Of a stretch of DNA of 64,000 nt, positions 42,374 to 50,402 are shown piece by piece (the first letter of the stretch is position 1; each line of letters starts with the position of its first letter). The DNA comes from Thermodesulfovibrio sp. 3462-1 (GTDB taxonomy: Bacteria > Nitrospirota > Thermodesulfovibrionia > Thermodesulfovibrionales > Thermodesulfovibrionaceae), in assembly GCF_040451425.1 (NCBI RefSeq), contig NZ_CP144374.1, positions 1,528,501 through 1,592,500 of the forward strand. The letters run 5' to 3'. A program made the position numbers and the translations under genes. The notes under the pieces were generated by a model. The model was not told the DNA's origin, ran no database searches, and was given only the letters and a program-made list of their open reading frames with translations.

Positions 42374-42552
42374 TCCCTTTTAAATGAGGTCAAGTTTCCT
42401 ACTTAAGTTAACAAAATTGATTCGGTTCCTCCTCCTCCACGAGTCGCAATCCCTTTTAAATGAGGTCAAGTTTCCTACGTAATTCTGGATCATGAGCATT
42501 TAGAAAATTCGTTCGGGTCGCAATCCCTTTTAAATGAGGTCAAGTTTCCTAT
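42367..42552 (-). CRISPR. Short CRISPR array: three 36-nt repeats, two spacers
   Basis: Full repeats at 42367-42402, 42443-42478 and 42517-42552, in plus-strand view GTCGCAATCC ... TTTCCTAC; the third has a single C-to-T change at its last base. Spacers are 40 nt (42403-42442) and 38 nt (42479-42516). The crRNA strand is inferred to be minus: repeats then end in ATTGCGAC, a typical 8-nt 5' handle, a promoter lies on that strand at 42618-42647, and the truncated repeat is at the far end. A type III-A csm operon lies upstream on the same strand. Confidence 0.95.
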
Positions 42553-42617
42553 TTTCAATATTTTCAGCTCTTGTTTAAATTTAATCCAGACTTGTCAAAG
42601 ACCAAAATTTTTTATAA

Positions 42618-42647
42618 ATTAAAGCACAAATTAATAAAAAAAGTCAA
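42618..42647 (-). promoter_or_regulatory. CRISPR leader promoter
   Basis: On the minus strand: -35 TTGACT (42642-42647), 18-nt spacer, extended -10 TGcTTTAAT (hexamer 42618-42623). Transcription should begin near 42611, about 59 nt before the first repeat. The surrounding 42553-42701 is A/T-rich as expected for a leader. The block closely resembles the promoter before the cas operon at 52491-52521. Confidence 0.65.
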
Positions 42648-42701
42648 TCTTTAGCATTATCGATAGGAGCTAAAACCATCTTTAACAACGAGAAAAGACA
42701 A

Positions 42702-42926
42702 TTATTTAGAATTGCTCATATAAATTCCATTCCTTCTGAGTCTCTTTTCCAATACCCACGAATGAAAGAGAGATTCATCTTTCAAATTTTTAAGTTGTTG
42801 TGGTGTCAGAACGCAATAAAAAACAGAGTATTGAAGATGTAGTCCCTTGCCTTTCATAAATCTGTATATTCTGGCAAGCCTTTTTTCGTCTGCAATGTCA
42901 TAACATACAAGATAAGCTGCTTTCAT
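42702..42926 (-). CDS. cas2: Cas2, short and divergent at the C-terminus
   Basis: A 74-residue Cas2. The N-terminal ferredoxin-like half is good: AAYLVCYDIADEKRLARIYR with the conserved Asp, then GLHLQYSVFYCVLTPQQLKN. The usual last strands (acidic DDV-IY type and a C-terminal Cas1-contacting tail) are replaced by EKRLRRNGIYMSNSK, and the protein is about 15-20 residues short. It overlaps the cas1 relic as ATGA. Integration partner activity is doubtful because the only Cas1 here is broken. Confidence 0.8.
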   Translation of the reverse strand: MKAAYLVCYDIADEKRLARIYRFMKGKGLHLQYSVFYCVLTPQQLKNLKDESLFHSWVLEKRLRRNGIYMSNSK

Positions 42927-43495
42927 TTTCTTAAATCCTTCATAATTTCAAAAAACTCATCAATAACAGTTTCAACTAATTGAGAAATATTTTGCCTTCT
43001 TGATTCAAATCTGTCAATAATGCTTTTTATGTTTTCATTTGAAAGTTCGTTATCTTCAATCTTTACACTATTAGAGTGGAAAAACTTTATTGTTTGAAAA
43101 TCTACTTCTGGTTCAAAAATCAATGAAAAATCAAGTAAAAAGCCAAAATTGACTCTCCGGTTGATTATTCCAAAATGAGGGTCTAATCCAGCATGAAGCA
43201 TTCTTCCTAAAAGTATCGCTCTAATAAAGTTTTCAATTATGTCATGGATAATGTTCCAATGCGGGTGAGCCTGAATAAACTTATTTATGACAAATTGATA
43301 ATTTCCTTCACCAATTTCATCGGGGATATTGAATCTCTGGAATATTTCTCTTAAAACTTGAATTTGCATCATGGTTCTTCTTGTCTGAAGCCATTTTTTA
43401 TATCTCCTTAGAGTTCCTATGCTGTATGATTTCAAAAAATATCTAATCTGTGCAAGCCTTCGTTCATCAGTGATGTCATAAGCAATGATAAAAAG
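42923..43495 (-). pseudogene. In-frame relic: Cas2 N-terminus joined to Cas1 C-terminus
   Basis: One open frame. Its first part (43412-43495) reads FIIAYDITDERRLAQIRYF then LKSYSIGT, a clear Cas2 N-terminus; no start codon exists upstream, only TAA at 43496-43498, though a TTG at 43435 could start a 170-residue product. The rest resembles the Cas1 C-terminal domain: LLGRMLHAGLDPHFGIINRR and FLLDFSLIFEPEVDF. The Cas1 N-terminal domain and catalytic Glu are gone, and the catalytic His (GFLH) is Asn (GIIN); only the Asp of LLDF remains. Almost surely unable to integrate spacers. Confidence 0.7.
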
Positions 43496-43543
43496 TTAAT
43501 GTATTGAAATACAATATTGCAGAAATATTTCTTTTTGTTTTTC

Positions 43544-43577
43544 TATAAAGGAGCACTGAATATAAAGGAGCACTGAA
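43544..43577. repeat. Perfect 17-bp tandem duplication
   Basis: TATAAAGGAGCACTGAA occurs twice head to tail (43544-43560, 43561-43577) in the 246-bp region between cas6 and the cas2-cas1 relic. It does not resemble the CRISPR repeat. Nothing else recognisable lies between 43578 and 43681. Confidence 0.85.
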
Positions 43578-43681
43578 GACAACATTTTAAAGCGATTTAA
43601 AGTTAGATTGCCAAAGTCGCATTTTGTGGTTATCCAGAGGAAGTGAATTTTAAACAGACTAAAGGATATTGAATGATAAAA

Positions 43682-44584
43682 TTAAAGTTTTATTTGATGG
43701 TTAACTATTTCATATTTGCCTAAGCCAAAGCTCGTTCCTTTACCTACATGGAGAATTTCACAAGCTTTAAGAAATGGGATAAATGGAGTGATGTCTCCTT
43801 CATAGGTAATTTCTCCAACTACTCCACCAAGTTTCATTCTGGTGTCCTGCCTGCTTGAGTAACGCTCCCAGTCATACCAACGTGTGTTGTCATCTAATAT
43901 TTTGACTTTTTCTGCTTTTTCAATCAATGAGTTTACATCAACCTGTAAAGGTTCTTTTTTACAATGAAAATAATACAATAATGAAATTCTTCTTAGAATT
44001 GACCGAATAAGAACATGAAAATCAAGTTGATTGACAAGTGAACGATTATATTTTATCCTGATAGGAGTAAGAATATTTAAAGACAATTTTGTAAAATTTT
44101 GCTCTAAATTGACAGAATTTAATGATATTGTCTCTAAATTAGATGATGATATGTTGGAAATGATAAATTTTCCCTTAGCTTTACCAATGCCTACCTTGCC
44201 AAGTTCTTTAATTGTAACAACAAAGTATGGTAAATACTCTATTGCTTTTCCAATAAGGATTATTTTAAATTTAAATTCTTCTGCTGGCTGGTATAATTTT
44301 TTCTTGTTTAAGGGTGGTTCAAAGACAAAGGGATGAGGCACTTTTTCATATTTATGCATGTTTAAAAAATTTGCTGTAGTATCAGAAACAGTTTCAAAAA
44401 CATAGGCATAAATACACTTTGTTTTAATGGGGCAGTCTATACATTGCTGTCTTTTAAGAACGCATGTAATTTGTCTGAGAATATTTCCAAAACCTCCTCT
44501 AAAAGCAGAGCCTTTAAAATCTGGCAAATTTATTTCTGTCTCAGCTTTCAGTGTAAACTCAACAATTTTATAGTGTATCTGCAT
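43682..44584 (-). CDS. cas6: CRISPR endoribonuclease Cas6
   Basis: A 300-residue RAMP protein that cuts pre-crRNA within repeats. The N-terminal FKGSAFRGGFGNILRQITC and the Cys cluster CVLKRQQCIDCPIKTKCIYA are typical of the Cas6 (PF10040-type) group, and the C-terminus ends with the G-rich loop HVGKGTSFGLGKYEI. The catalytic His cannot be fixed from sequence alone. It overlaps csm5 by 17 bp and is the last interference-side gene before the adaptation relics. Confidence 0.85.
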   Translation of the reverse strand: MQIHYKIVEFTLKAETEINLPDFKGSAFRGGFGNILRQITCVLKRQQCIDCPIKTKCIYAYVFETVSDTTANFLNMHKYEKVPHPFVFEPPLNKKKLYQPAEEFKFKIILIGKAIEYLPYFVVTIKELGKVGIGKAKGKFIISNISSSNLETISLNSVNLEQNFTKLSLNILTPIRIKYNRSLVNQLDFHVLIRSILRRISLLYYFHCKKEPLQVDVNSLIEKAEKVKILDDNTRWYDWERYSSRQDTRMKLGGVVGEITYEGDITPFIPFLKACEILHVGKGTSFGLGKYEIVNHQIKL

Positions 44585-45668
44585 TTACTACCTCAAGCAT
44601 AACCCATCCAAAAGGTATTGCTTGACTAAGATTAGCTGGTTTTTTGTTCTGAGAGGCAAGCCAGATGGTTGTCGGTGTTTTATCCCATATTGAGCCTTTT
44701 GCTGTTCTTATCTTTATCTTTCTTACACTTTCTATTGTAACAGCCTCTGCACCTGAGTGTTTCCCGATGCGAATTAGAAAATATTTGATTTTTAATTCAT
44801 TTTTAAATTGCTCTATAAGAGGCCGTCTAAAACCTTTATTTTTTCTCAAATCAACTTCCCTATTAAAAATCTCGGCGTAATGGGCATGAACTTTGGTAAG
44901 AAGAGATTTAAAGTCAAAAGGCTTTTTTATATCAGAATTTTCTATCAAACTGTCTAATTTTACAGTGCCCTTAAATATACTTCCCTCAGGAATGACTTCT
45001 ATAGGAATAGAAAGGGTTGAACGAATGTTGTCTTTCAATTTGTTCACATTTATTTGATATATCACTTTTGTTTTTACTTGTCCTTCAGGTTCCAAATCTG
45101 AAATTTTTAAGAGTCTAAAAGGATCTGTTGACATTTGACCTTCAAGAATTTTCGCCTCCAGTTGCTCAGGATTCCTGGGATCTGCATTTTTTATTAAATT
45201 CTCTTTATCTGGAGACTCTGCAAGCGTTTTATCAAGATAGCCAGTTCTTAAAGAGCCTTTTAAAGAACTTCCAGGAATTATGGGAGTTTGTGTGTAGGGA
45301 TTGAAAAAAGTTCTTGGTATCTCAAACTCATTGAATTTTTTTAAAATTTCTTTTTCATCGTTCAGTTGCTTTACTTCTCTGTATCTTTCAGCTAATTCTT
45401 TAGGAATGGAAATAATTCGTCCTTTTACTTTTTCCTTAACTTTTGAATAAAATCTATACAATTGCACAAGACAGGCAACTGTGTCTTTTTCAGATATATT
45501 TTCAAATTCCTTCCATTCTTTATCATTAAGAGTTTTTATAAATTGCCATAAATCAAAATGAATCATTATGCTTTTGTCAACATCTATGACAAATTCTGTA
45601 GGAGTATAGCACTCATTACATCCAATGTGAACTGGACTTAAAATATGAAGCTTTATCTCATAAAGCAT
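44568..45668 (-). CDS. csm5: Type III-A Csm5 RAMP protein
   Basis: A 366-residue Cas7-like cap of the Csm complex, which holds the 3' part of the crRNA. LHILSPVHIGCNECYTPTEF at the start and PIIPGSSLKGSLRTGYLDK near residue 128 are the family motifs. Assigned as Csm5 by length, divergence from csm3 and position after csm4. Overlaps csm4 by 11 bp. Confidence 0.9.
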   Translation of the reverse strand: MLYEIKLHILSPVHIGCNECYTPTEFVIDVDKSIMIHFDLWQFIKTLNDKEWKEFENISEKDTVACLVQLYRFYSKVKEKVKGRIISIPKELAERYREVKQLNDEKEILKKFNEFEIPRTFFNPYTQTPIIPGSSLKGSLRTGYLDKTLAESPDKENLIKNADPRNPEQLEAKILEGQMSTDPFRLLKISDLEPEGQVKTKVIYQINVNKLKDNIRSTLSIPIEVIPEGSIFKGTVKLDSLIENSDIKKPFDFKSLLTKVHAHYAEIFNREVDLRKNKGFRRPLIEQFKNELKIKYFLIRIGKHSGAEAVTIESVRKIKIRTAKGSIWDKTPTTIWLASQNKKPANLSQAIPFGWVMLEVVNADTL

Positions 45669-46584
45669 CTTGCACCTCCACAGGTAAAACTAAGGAGTAT
45701 CCCTGTGTTACTGCTTCAGGGATAGCTTTTGAAAGATTCTGTATGCTCATTCCAATGTAAGGTTTTTTAATATCTTCGTTTGGAATTAATACTGCTGCTT
45801 CATCAGCAAATACAACAGGATTTTTAAATGGATTTTTTAATTTTGCAAAAATGCTTCCGAAACGACCAAATCTAATAAAAGGGGTGAAATAAATATCTTT
45901 TACTTCTTCTTTCTTTGGTACTGAAGGAGAAAGGGTATACAAAGCATTATAATTACCGGAGCTTGCCAAAAGTTGAATTTCTTTGATATCCTCTACTTCA
46001 AATTTACCATATCCAGCTGTTGCATCTTTGCCATACCCGTAATTTCCTACTCTTTTAAGTGCTTCTTTAAATGATTCAACTGCTATATCCTGTCTCAGCC
46101 CTATAAATATGGCAAGTTTTGTCTTGAAATAAATTTTATCAACTGTGTAAGGAGTAAATGGAGCTTCACCTGTTGTGCCTGTTAATCTGTTTATGGTGCA
46201 TCTTATTTGGCTGTCTTCTTCAATAAAATTTATCTTCTCGTATGTAATCTCATTCAGGGGCTTAAGGGGAATTTCAAAGGCAAAGTAATTTTTGCTTTTT
46301 AATTCCTTCCTCTTTTGTATGAATTCTTTCTCTGAAATTTTAAATAGCTTATACAATGGCATTGATGGACGTTTCAGATAAATTTTTTCCTTCACTACAG
46401 GAAAAGCTGAAGAAACAACAATAAAAGGATTTTCTTCATAGTCTTTAAGAAGCTCCTGAAGAGATTTACCAAAAAGTTGAGAATCCTCAAAGGCTTGCCA
46501 GCAAAGGTGTCCAAAAAGAGTATCTCCCTTTATAGGACTTCCAAAACCTGTCAAAGGCTTTATCTTTACAATATAGGTTTTCAA
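45658..46584 (-). CDS. csm4: Type III-A Csm4 RAMP protein
   Basis: A 308-residue Cas5-like subunit that binds the crRNA 5' handle and contacts Cas10. PLTGFGSPIKGDTLFGHLCW at the N-terminus and GYGKDATAGYGKFEVEDIKE in the middle are diagnostic; a C-terminal LSKAIPEAVTQGYSLVLPV closes it. Lies 2 bp after csm3. Confidence 0.92.
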   Translation of the reverse strand: MKTYIVKIKPLTGFGSPIKGDTLFGHLCWQAFEDSQLFGKSLQELLKDYEENPFIVVSSAFPVVKEKIYLKRPSMPLYKLFKISEKEFIQKRKELKSKNYFAFEIPLKPLNEITYEKINFIEEDSQIRCTINRLTGTTGEAPFTPYTVDKIYFKTKLAIFIGLRQDIAVESFKEALKRVGNYGYGKDATAGYGKFEVEDIKEIQLLASSGNYNALYTLSPSVPKKEEVKDIYFTPFIRFGRFGSIFAKLKNPFKNPVVFADEAAVLIPNEDIKKPYIGMSIQNLSKAIPEAVTQGYSLVLPVEVQDAL

Positions 46585-46586
46585 AG

Positions 46587-47321
46587 TTACCCCCAGAGCT
46601 TTAAAGAGTTGAATTTATTTTTTAAGGCTTCATCATCAAATTGAAACTCAATTTTTCCATATCCACGACTTCCAGAGCCTCCAAGAGAGTCAAGCTCAAG
46701 GAGTTTAAGTCCTTTTAATAAATAGTCTTCAAAAAGTTTTTCATCTTCATCATCCAGAACTTTAAAATATACTTCAAAGTCAAATACAGTTCCTGCTGGA
46801 ACTCTTTCAATAAATCTTGGATCCTTTGCTGTTCCTGTGATACGATTTATTCTGTTTTCAGATTTTACTTCAATATAGCTCCAATGATTTTGTTCAGCTT
46901 GTTTTTTGAAATCTTCATTTAATCTACAATCACTAAATGAGACTCTTGTTGGTCCAATTTCTATAATCAAGTTCTCATCAGTTTCTCCTGCACCTGCACC
47001 AAATACTTTTAGTATATTTTTGATGTGATTTTTTATCTCACCATCTGCATTTTTAAGCATCTTTGGAGTTGCCAGCCCACCTGAATTCTTAAAATCTTCT
47101 GATTTTGCTGCTTCTTGAACAATGCCATAGTAATACTCCAGAAGACTTCTTATTTTTCCTTTTAGAGATGAACCTGGAATATATGGCTCTTGTGTAAAGG
47201 GGTGTTTTATAACAGGGTTGTCTGTTCCACCTATTTGCATTTCCATGTTGCCTGAACCTATGTGCAATCCTGTTTTGATGATTATTTTACCTTTAATTGC
47301 TTTAATTTCTTTTAGTTTCAT
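46587..47321 (-). CDS. csm3: Type III-A Csm3 backbone RNase subunit
   Basis: A 244-residue Cas7-type subunit that forms the filament and cuts target RNA every 6 nt. TGLHIGSGNMEMQIGGTDNP then VIKHP holds the Asp expected to be catalytic, followed by YIPGSSLKGKIRSLLEYYYG. The RITGTAKDPRFIERVPAGT loop and a final LGGSGSRGYGKIEF are family features. So target-RNA cutting appears intact. Confidence 0.93.
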   Translation of the reverse strand: MKLKEIKAIKGKIIIKTGLHIGSGNMEMQIGGTDNPVIKHPFTQEPYIPGSSLKGKIRSLLEYYYGIVQEAAKSEDFKNSGGLATPKMLKNADGEIKNHIKNILKVFGAGAGETDENLIIEIGPTRVSFSDCRLNEDFKKQAEQNHWSYIEVKSENRINRITGTAKDPRFIERVPAGTVFDFEVYFKVLDDEDEKLFEDYLLKGLKLLELDSLGGSGSRGYGKIEFQFDDEALKNKFNSLKLWG

Positions 47322-47333
47322 CAGTTGCCTCCT

Positions 47334-47738
47334 TTATTTCATTTTTTCGTCATAATACCTGTAAAAACCCATAAAAGCTTCAAAAAACTTAACAAAGACA
47401 TCAAAATCTTTTTTACTCCGAATTTGATTTATACATTCCTTAAGAAACATTCTAAATTCTTCTGTAATAAGATTTCTGCCTTCAGCATAGTAGGCTTTTG
47501 CATTAAGAATTTTAATGTAGGGAAGCATTTTCTGAAATTCTTCATCATTTTTTATTCTTCCATGAAAAGTTAAAACTTCATCATAAAATTTCCTTAATTG
47601 AGAAATCTTGTTTTTATCTTTCTTTTTCTTACCACTTTCTTTTATGTCTTTTGCCCATTTATCAGCTATTTCAGAAAACAGCTCTGGATTTACAATTTCT
47701 CTGGCTTCATCTTCCCAGAATTTGATTTTGTTGTTCAT
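47334..47738 (-). CDS. csm2: Type III-A Csm2 small subunit
   Basis: A 134-residue all-helical protein. The ATG at 47738 has AAGGAGG 6 nt upstream and overlaps csm1, so it is preferred over an in-frame ATG ten codons earlier. ISQLRKFYDEVLTFHGRIKN and the C-terminal FVKFFEAFMGFYRYY match Csm2. It forms the inner filament of the complex. Confidence 0.88.
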   Translation of the reverse strand: MNNKIKFWEDEAREIVNPELFSEIADKWAKDIKESGKKKKDKNKISQLRKFYDEVLTFHGRIKNDEEFQKMLPYIKILNAKAYYAEGRNLITEEFRMFLKECINQIRSKKDFDVFVKFFEAFMGFYRYYDEKMK

Positions 47739-50314
47739 GCTTTCCTCCTTATATAAATTGTATGCCATAAAGGAATCCTAAAGGATTCCTTGTATGTCTC
47801 TATCCAGTTTGCAAGTTTGGATAAAATTTCTTCTGTAATTTTGATTCTTTCTTCTTTGTTTTTTCCCTTTCCAATATTTCTTATAGCAAAGTAATAGAGT
47901 TTAGCTCTCCAGGTTAAAGGATTCAGATTTTTGTGAATTGACTGCTCCTTCAGTATTTTTTCTGCTTCCTCTGCAAGCTCTCTAATTTCATTCAATTTAT
48001 ATATGAATGAATTGGTTATAATTTCCTTGCTAAGCCAGCTGTCTAATTCTTTTATAATCTCGTTAAATTCTTTTAATTTATTCCACTCCACTGGACAATT
48101 AAAGATTGTTATTCTGTTTTTCCCGCTGTATTTTGATTGCTCTAATGCCTTTTCTGAAATCTCAGCCATTGTCATCACAGAAGTTTCAGGCTTTGTAATA
48201 TATACTCCAGCTGAAAGCGTAATTTCGCTGTTTTCACAGCAGTATTTGTAAAAATCTTCAGAAATTCTCATAGAAAATCTGATTATTTCCTTCCATGGAG
48301 CAATAAGAAAAAGATCATCTCCACCTGCAAAAATTGTGTATATATTTTTAAACTCTGTTTTACATAGATAAGGCAAATAAAGAGTAAAAAAGAGATTAAG
48401 TTGCCGTGAAAGTGTGGCATATCTTGAAAAGGTTCTTTTCTCTGGTCTTAATCCTTTTGCAAATATTGTTCCAAGATTATCAATGTCTGCTTTGAAAACG
48501 CCAAGAGCATCAACTCCAGCAAATCCAGAGGGAGTCTCCTGCAATGAGAGTTTTGCAATATGATGAAAGCTAAGAATTGATTGTTTCTGAATAGCTTCCC
48601 TTGTTTCCTTGTTATCTTGCTCTGAGTCTTTATAAGTAAGTTTCTCAATCTCTTTTTCATACTCCGGTGTAAATTTTGGAACATAGCCATTTATCAGTTT
48701 GATCGAAGCAAAATTTTCAAGGATGCTACTGTCTTTCCAGAGAGAGTTAATATTCCAATAATGAACTATTTTATTTTGTCTTAAAAGTTCTGAAAGTTTA
48801 CCTGATACAAAGCTTACCTGATATTTATCAAAAATTGGCACCTTAAGTTTTTCAGGAAGCGCTGCATCAGCTGTAGCTATTGTAACAATATCTTTTTTAA
48901 CAAGATTTTCGCCAATTTTTACATGATCGTAACAAATATCACAGAGGTATTCTTCTTTTATTTTATTTTCATGATTTGCTGCTCTACGATTGCAAAGAGG
49001 GCATACCCCAGCATCTGAAAATTTATCAAGATATTTCTCTGTATATTTTGTTCCTCCGTATTGGATAAGATCTATTTTCTTGTATTTGCGTTCCTCTGAA
49101 GCTCTGCCTATCTCCCTTAAAAGTTTTTCAAGACTGTCTTTACTGCAAATAAAATCCTCTGGTGATGCTTCCACCCAGCTAAAACCAATACTTACCTCTC
49201 CATAAAAGTTTTCCATAAGCCAATGATTTATTTCATACTCTGTTGATTTTAATGCATCAATATGTTTTTTCGTGTTTGGAGCCAGAATTTTAAATTTTCC
49301 TGCTGCATTTGTAACAACTGATGTAAAAGGTAACCCGAGTCTGTCAAGTAAAAAATCTGCAGCAAGCTCACTGAGTAAAGAAACATAAAAGGATCTGCCT
49401 CTCAGCATTTTGGCTGCATATTTAGCTGTAGAACCACCTTCTGAAAATATAAAATCCTGAATGCCGTAAAAATTTCCTTCAATTAAAAGAAACTTCTTTT
49501 CATCCGTCTTTTCTATTGAATTTTTATCCATTGAATCTGTTAACAGATGATAAAGATACATTGAAACAGCAAATGCAGAGGTAAGTCTGCCATGGTCATA
49601 AAGAGAAATGTCTGATATAATTTCCTCAAATCTACCATCAGAGTGTTTTAGTGTTGCCGATGGGATTGAAGTGGTAAAAACAAAAAGTAATGAATCAAAA
49701 TGTTCCATCCAGAGTTTAAGACATTCTTTATGAGGAAGACTTTTAAAGACTTGAATAAATTTTTGATAAAGCTCACCATAAGCCAGTTGCTGAGAATCCT
49801 GCTTTTTTACAGGAAAGATGTTTAATGGAGAAATTTCTTTCAGAGGATAGGAAAAAATAAAGTTTTCAGGTTTATTTTCCTTCCATTTTTCAGCAACTGA
49901 TATATCTTCAAGTATCGGGAATAATGGAATTTCCTTTGCTTTTTTTGCAATCCATTTTTCTTCTTCAAATTCTTTTCTTTCAACTCCGCTGCTAAGGCAA
50001 TCTGCTTCATGAATTATTAGTTGTTCAGGAGAGTCAGAGTCTGGTTTGTGATGTTTTGCAGCAAGATTTATAAAAGAATCCCTTGAAGAGGCATATTCTG
50101 TAATTTCTCGAGGAAAATATTTAACCATTTCATCAATAAAGTAAGCTGTGTAAAGGGCATGTTTGTGAGTGTATTGCCAATTAGTTTTTGGTTGATACAG
50201 GGATTGATTGCCATCTATGTATTCAGATGGGATATCTATTCCAGCTCTTTCCATAAATTTTCCAATATCATGAAGAAGTCCTGCCAATGCAATTTTTAAA
50301 ACTTTAATATCCAT
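47735..50314 (-). CDS. csm1: Cas10/Csm1, type III-A signature subunit
   Basis: An 859-residue protein. The N-terminal HD nuclease domain has AGLLHDIGKFMERAG and AAKHHKPDS. A zinc finger has Cys pairs CPLC and CDIC near residues 430-455. The cyclase palm has GVFKADIDNLGTIFAKGL and FAGGDDLFLIAPW near residue 660, the intact GGDD motif. Both DNA cleavage and cyclic oligoadenylate synthesis are therefore expected. A GGGAG ribosome site and a separate promoter-like element (50371-50398) precede it. Confidence 0.96.
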   Translation of the reverse strand: MDIKVLKIALAGLLHDIGKFMERAGIDIPSEYIDGNQSLYQPKTNWQYTHKHALYTAYFIDEMVKYFPREITEYASSRDSFINLAAKHHKPDSDSPEQLIIHEADCLSSGVERKEFEEEKWIAKKAKEIPLFPILEDISVAEKWKENKPENFIFSYPLKEISPLNIFPVKKQDSQQLAYGELYQKFIQVFKSLPHKECLKLWMEHFDSLLFVFTTSIPSATLKHSDGRFEEIISDISLYDHGRLTSAFAVSMYLYHLLTDSMDKNSIEKTDEKKFLLIEGNFYGIQDFIFSEGGSTAKYAAKMLRGRSFYVSLLSELAADFLLDRLGLPFTSVVTNAAGKFKILAPNTKKHIDALKSTEYEINHWLMENFYGEVSIGFSWVEASPEDFICSKDSLEKLLREIGRASEERKYKKIDLIQYGGTKYTEKYLDKFSDAGVCPLCNRRAANHENKIKEEYLCDICYDHVKIGENLVKKDIVTIATADAALPEKLKVPIFDKYQVSFVSGKLSELLRQNKIVHYWNINSLWKDSSILENFASIKLINGYVPKFTPEYEKEIEKLTYKDSEQDNKETREAIQKQSILSFHHIAKLSLQETPSGFAGVDALGVFKADIDNLGTIFAKGLRPEKRTFSRYATLSRQLNLFFTLYLPYLCKTEFKNIYTIFAGGDDLFLIAPWKEIIRFSMRISEDFYKYCCENSEITLSAGVYITKPETSVMTMAEISEKALEQSKYSGKNRITIFNCPVEWNKLKEFNEIIKELDSWLSKEIITNSFIYKLNEIRELAEEAEKILKEQSIHKNLNPLTWRAKLYYFAIRNIGKGKNKEERIKITEEILSKLANWIETYKESFRIPLWHTIYIRRKA

Positions 50315-50370
50315 TTTTCAGTCTCCCTTCATGATTTATTATTATTTTAATTTTATTTAAAAATTGTTAA

Positions 50371-50398
50371 ATTATACTAAAAAACAATGTTGCTGCAA
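50371..50398 (-). promoter_or_regulatory. Putative internal promoter before csm1
   Basis: On the minus strand: -35 TTGCAG (50393-50398), 16-nt spacer, -10 TATAAT (50371-50376), about 55 nt before the csm1 ATG, in the 88-bp gap after the CARF gene. Confidence 0.45.
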
Positions 50399-50402
50399 TA
50401 TT

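Noticed and set aside
42702-42790. Possible frameshift near the end of cas2
   Set aside because: Other frames were read through; none restores a better Cas2 C-terminus. The current frame with NGIYM fits best as a divergent end.
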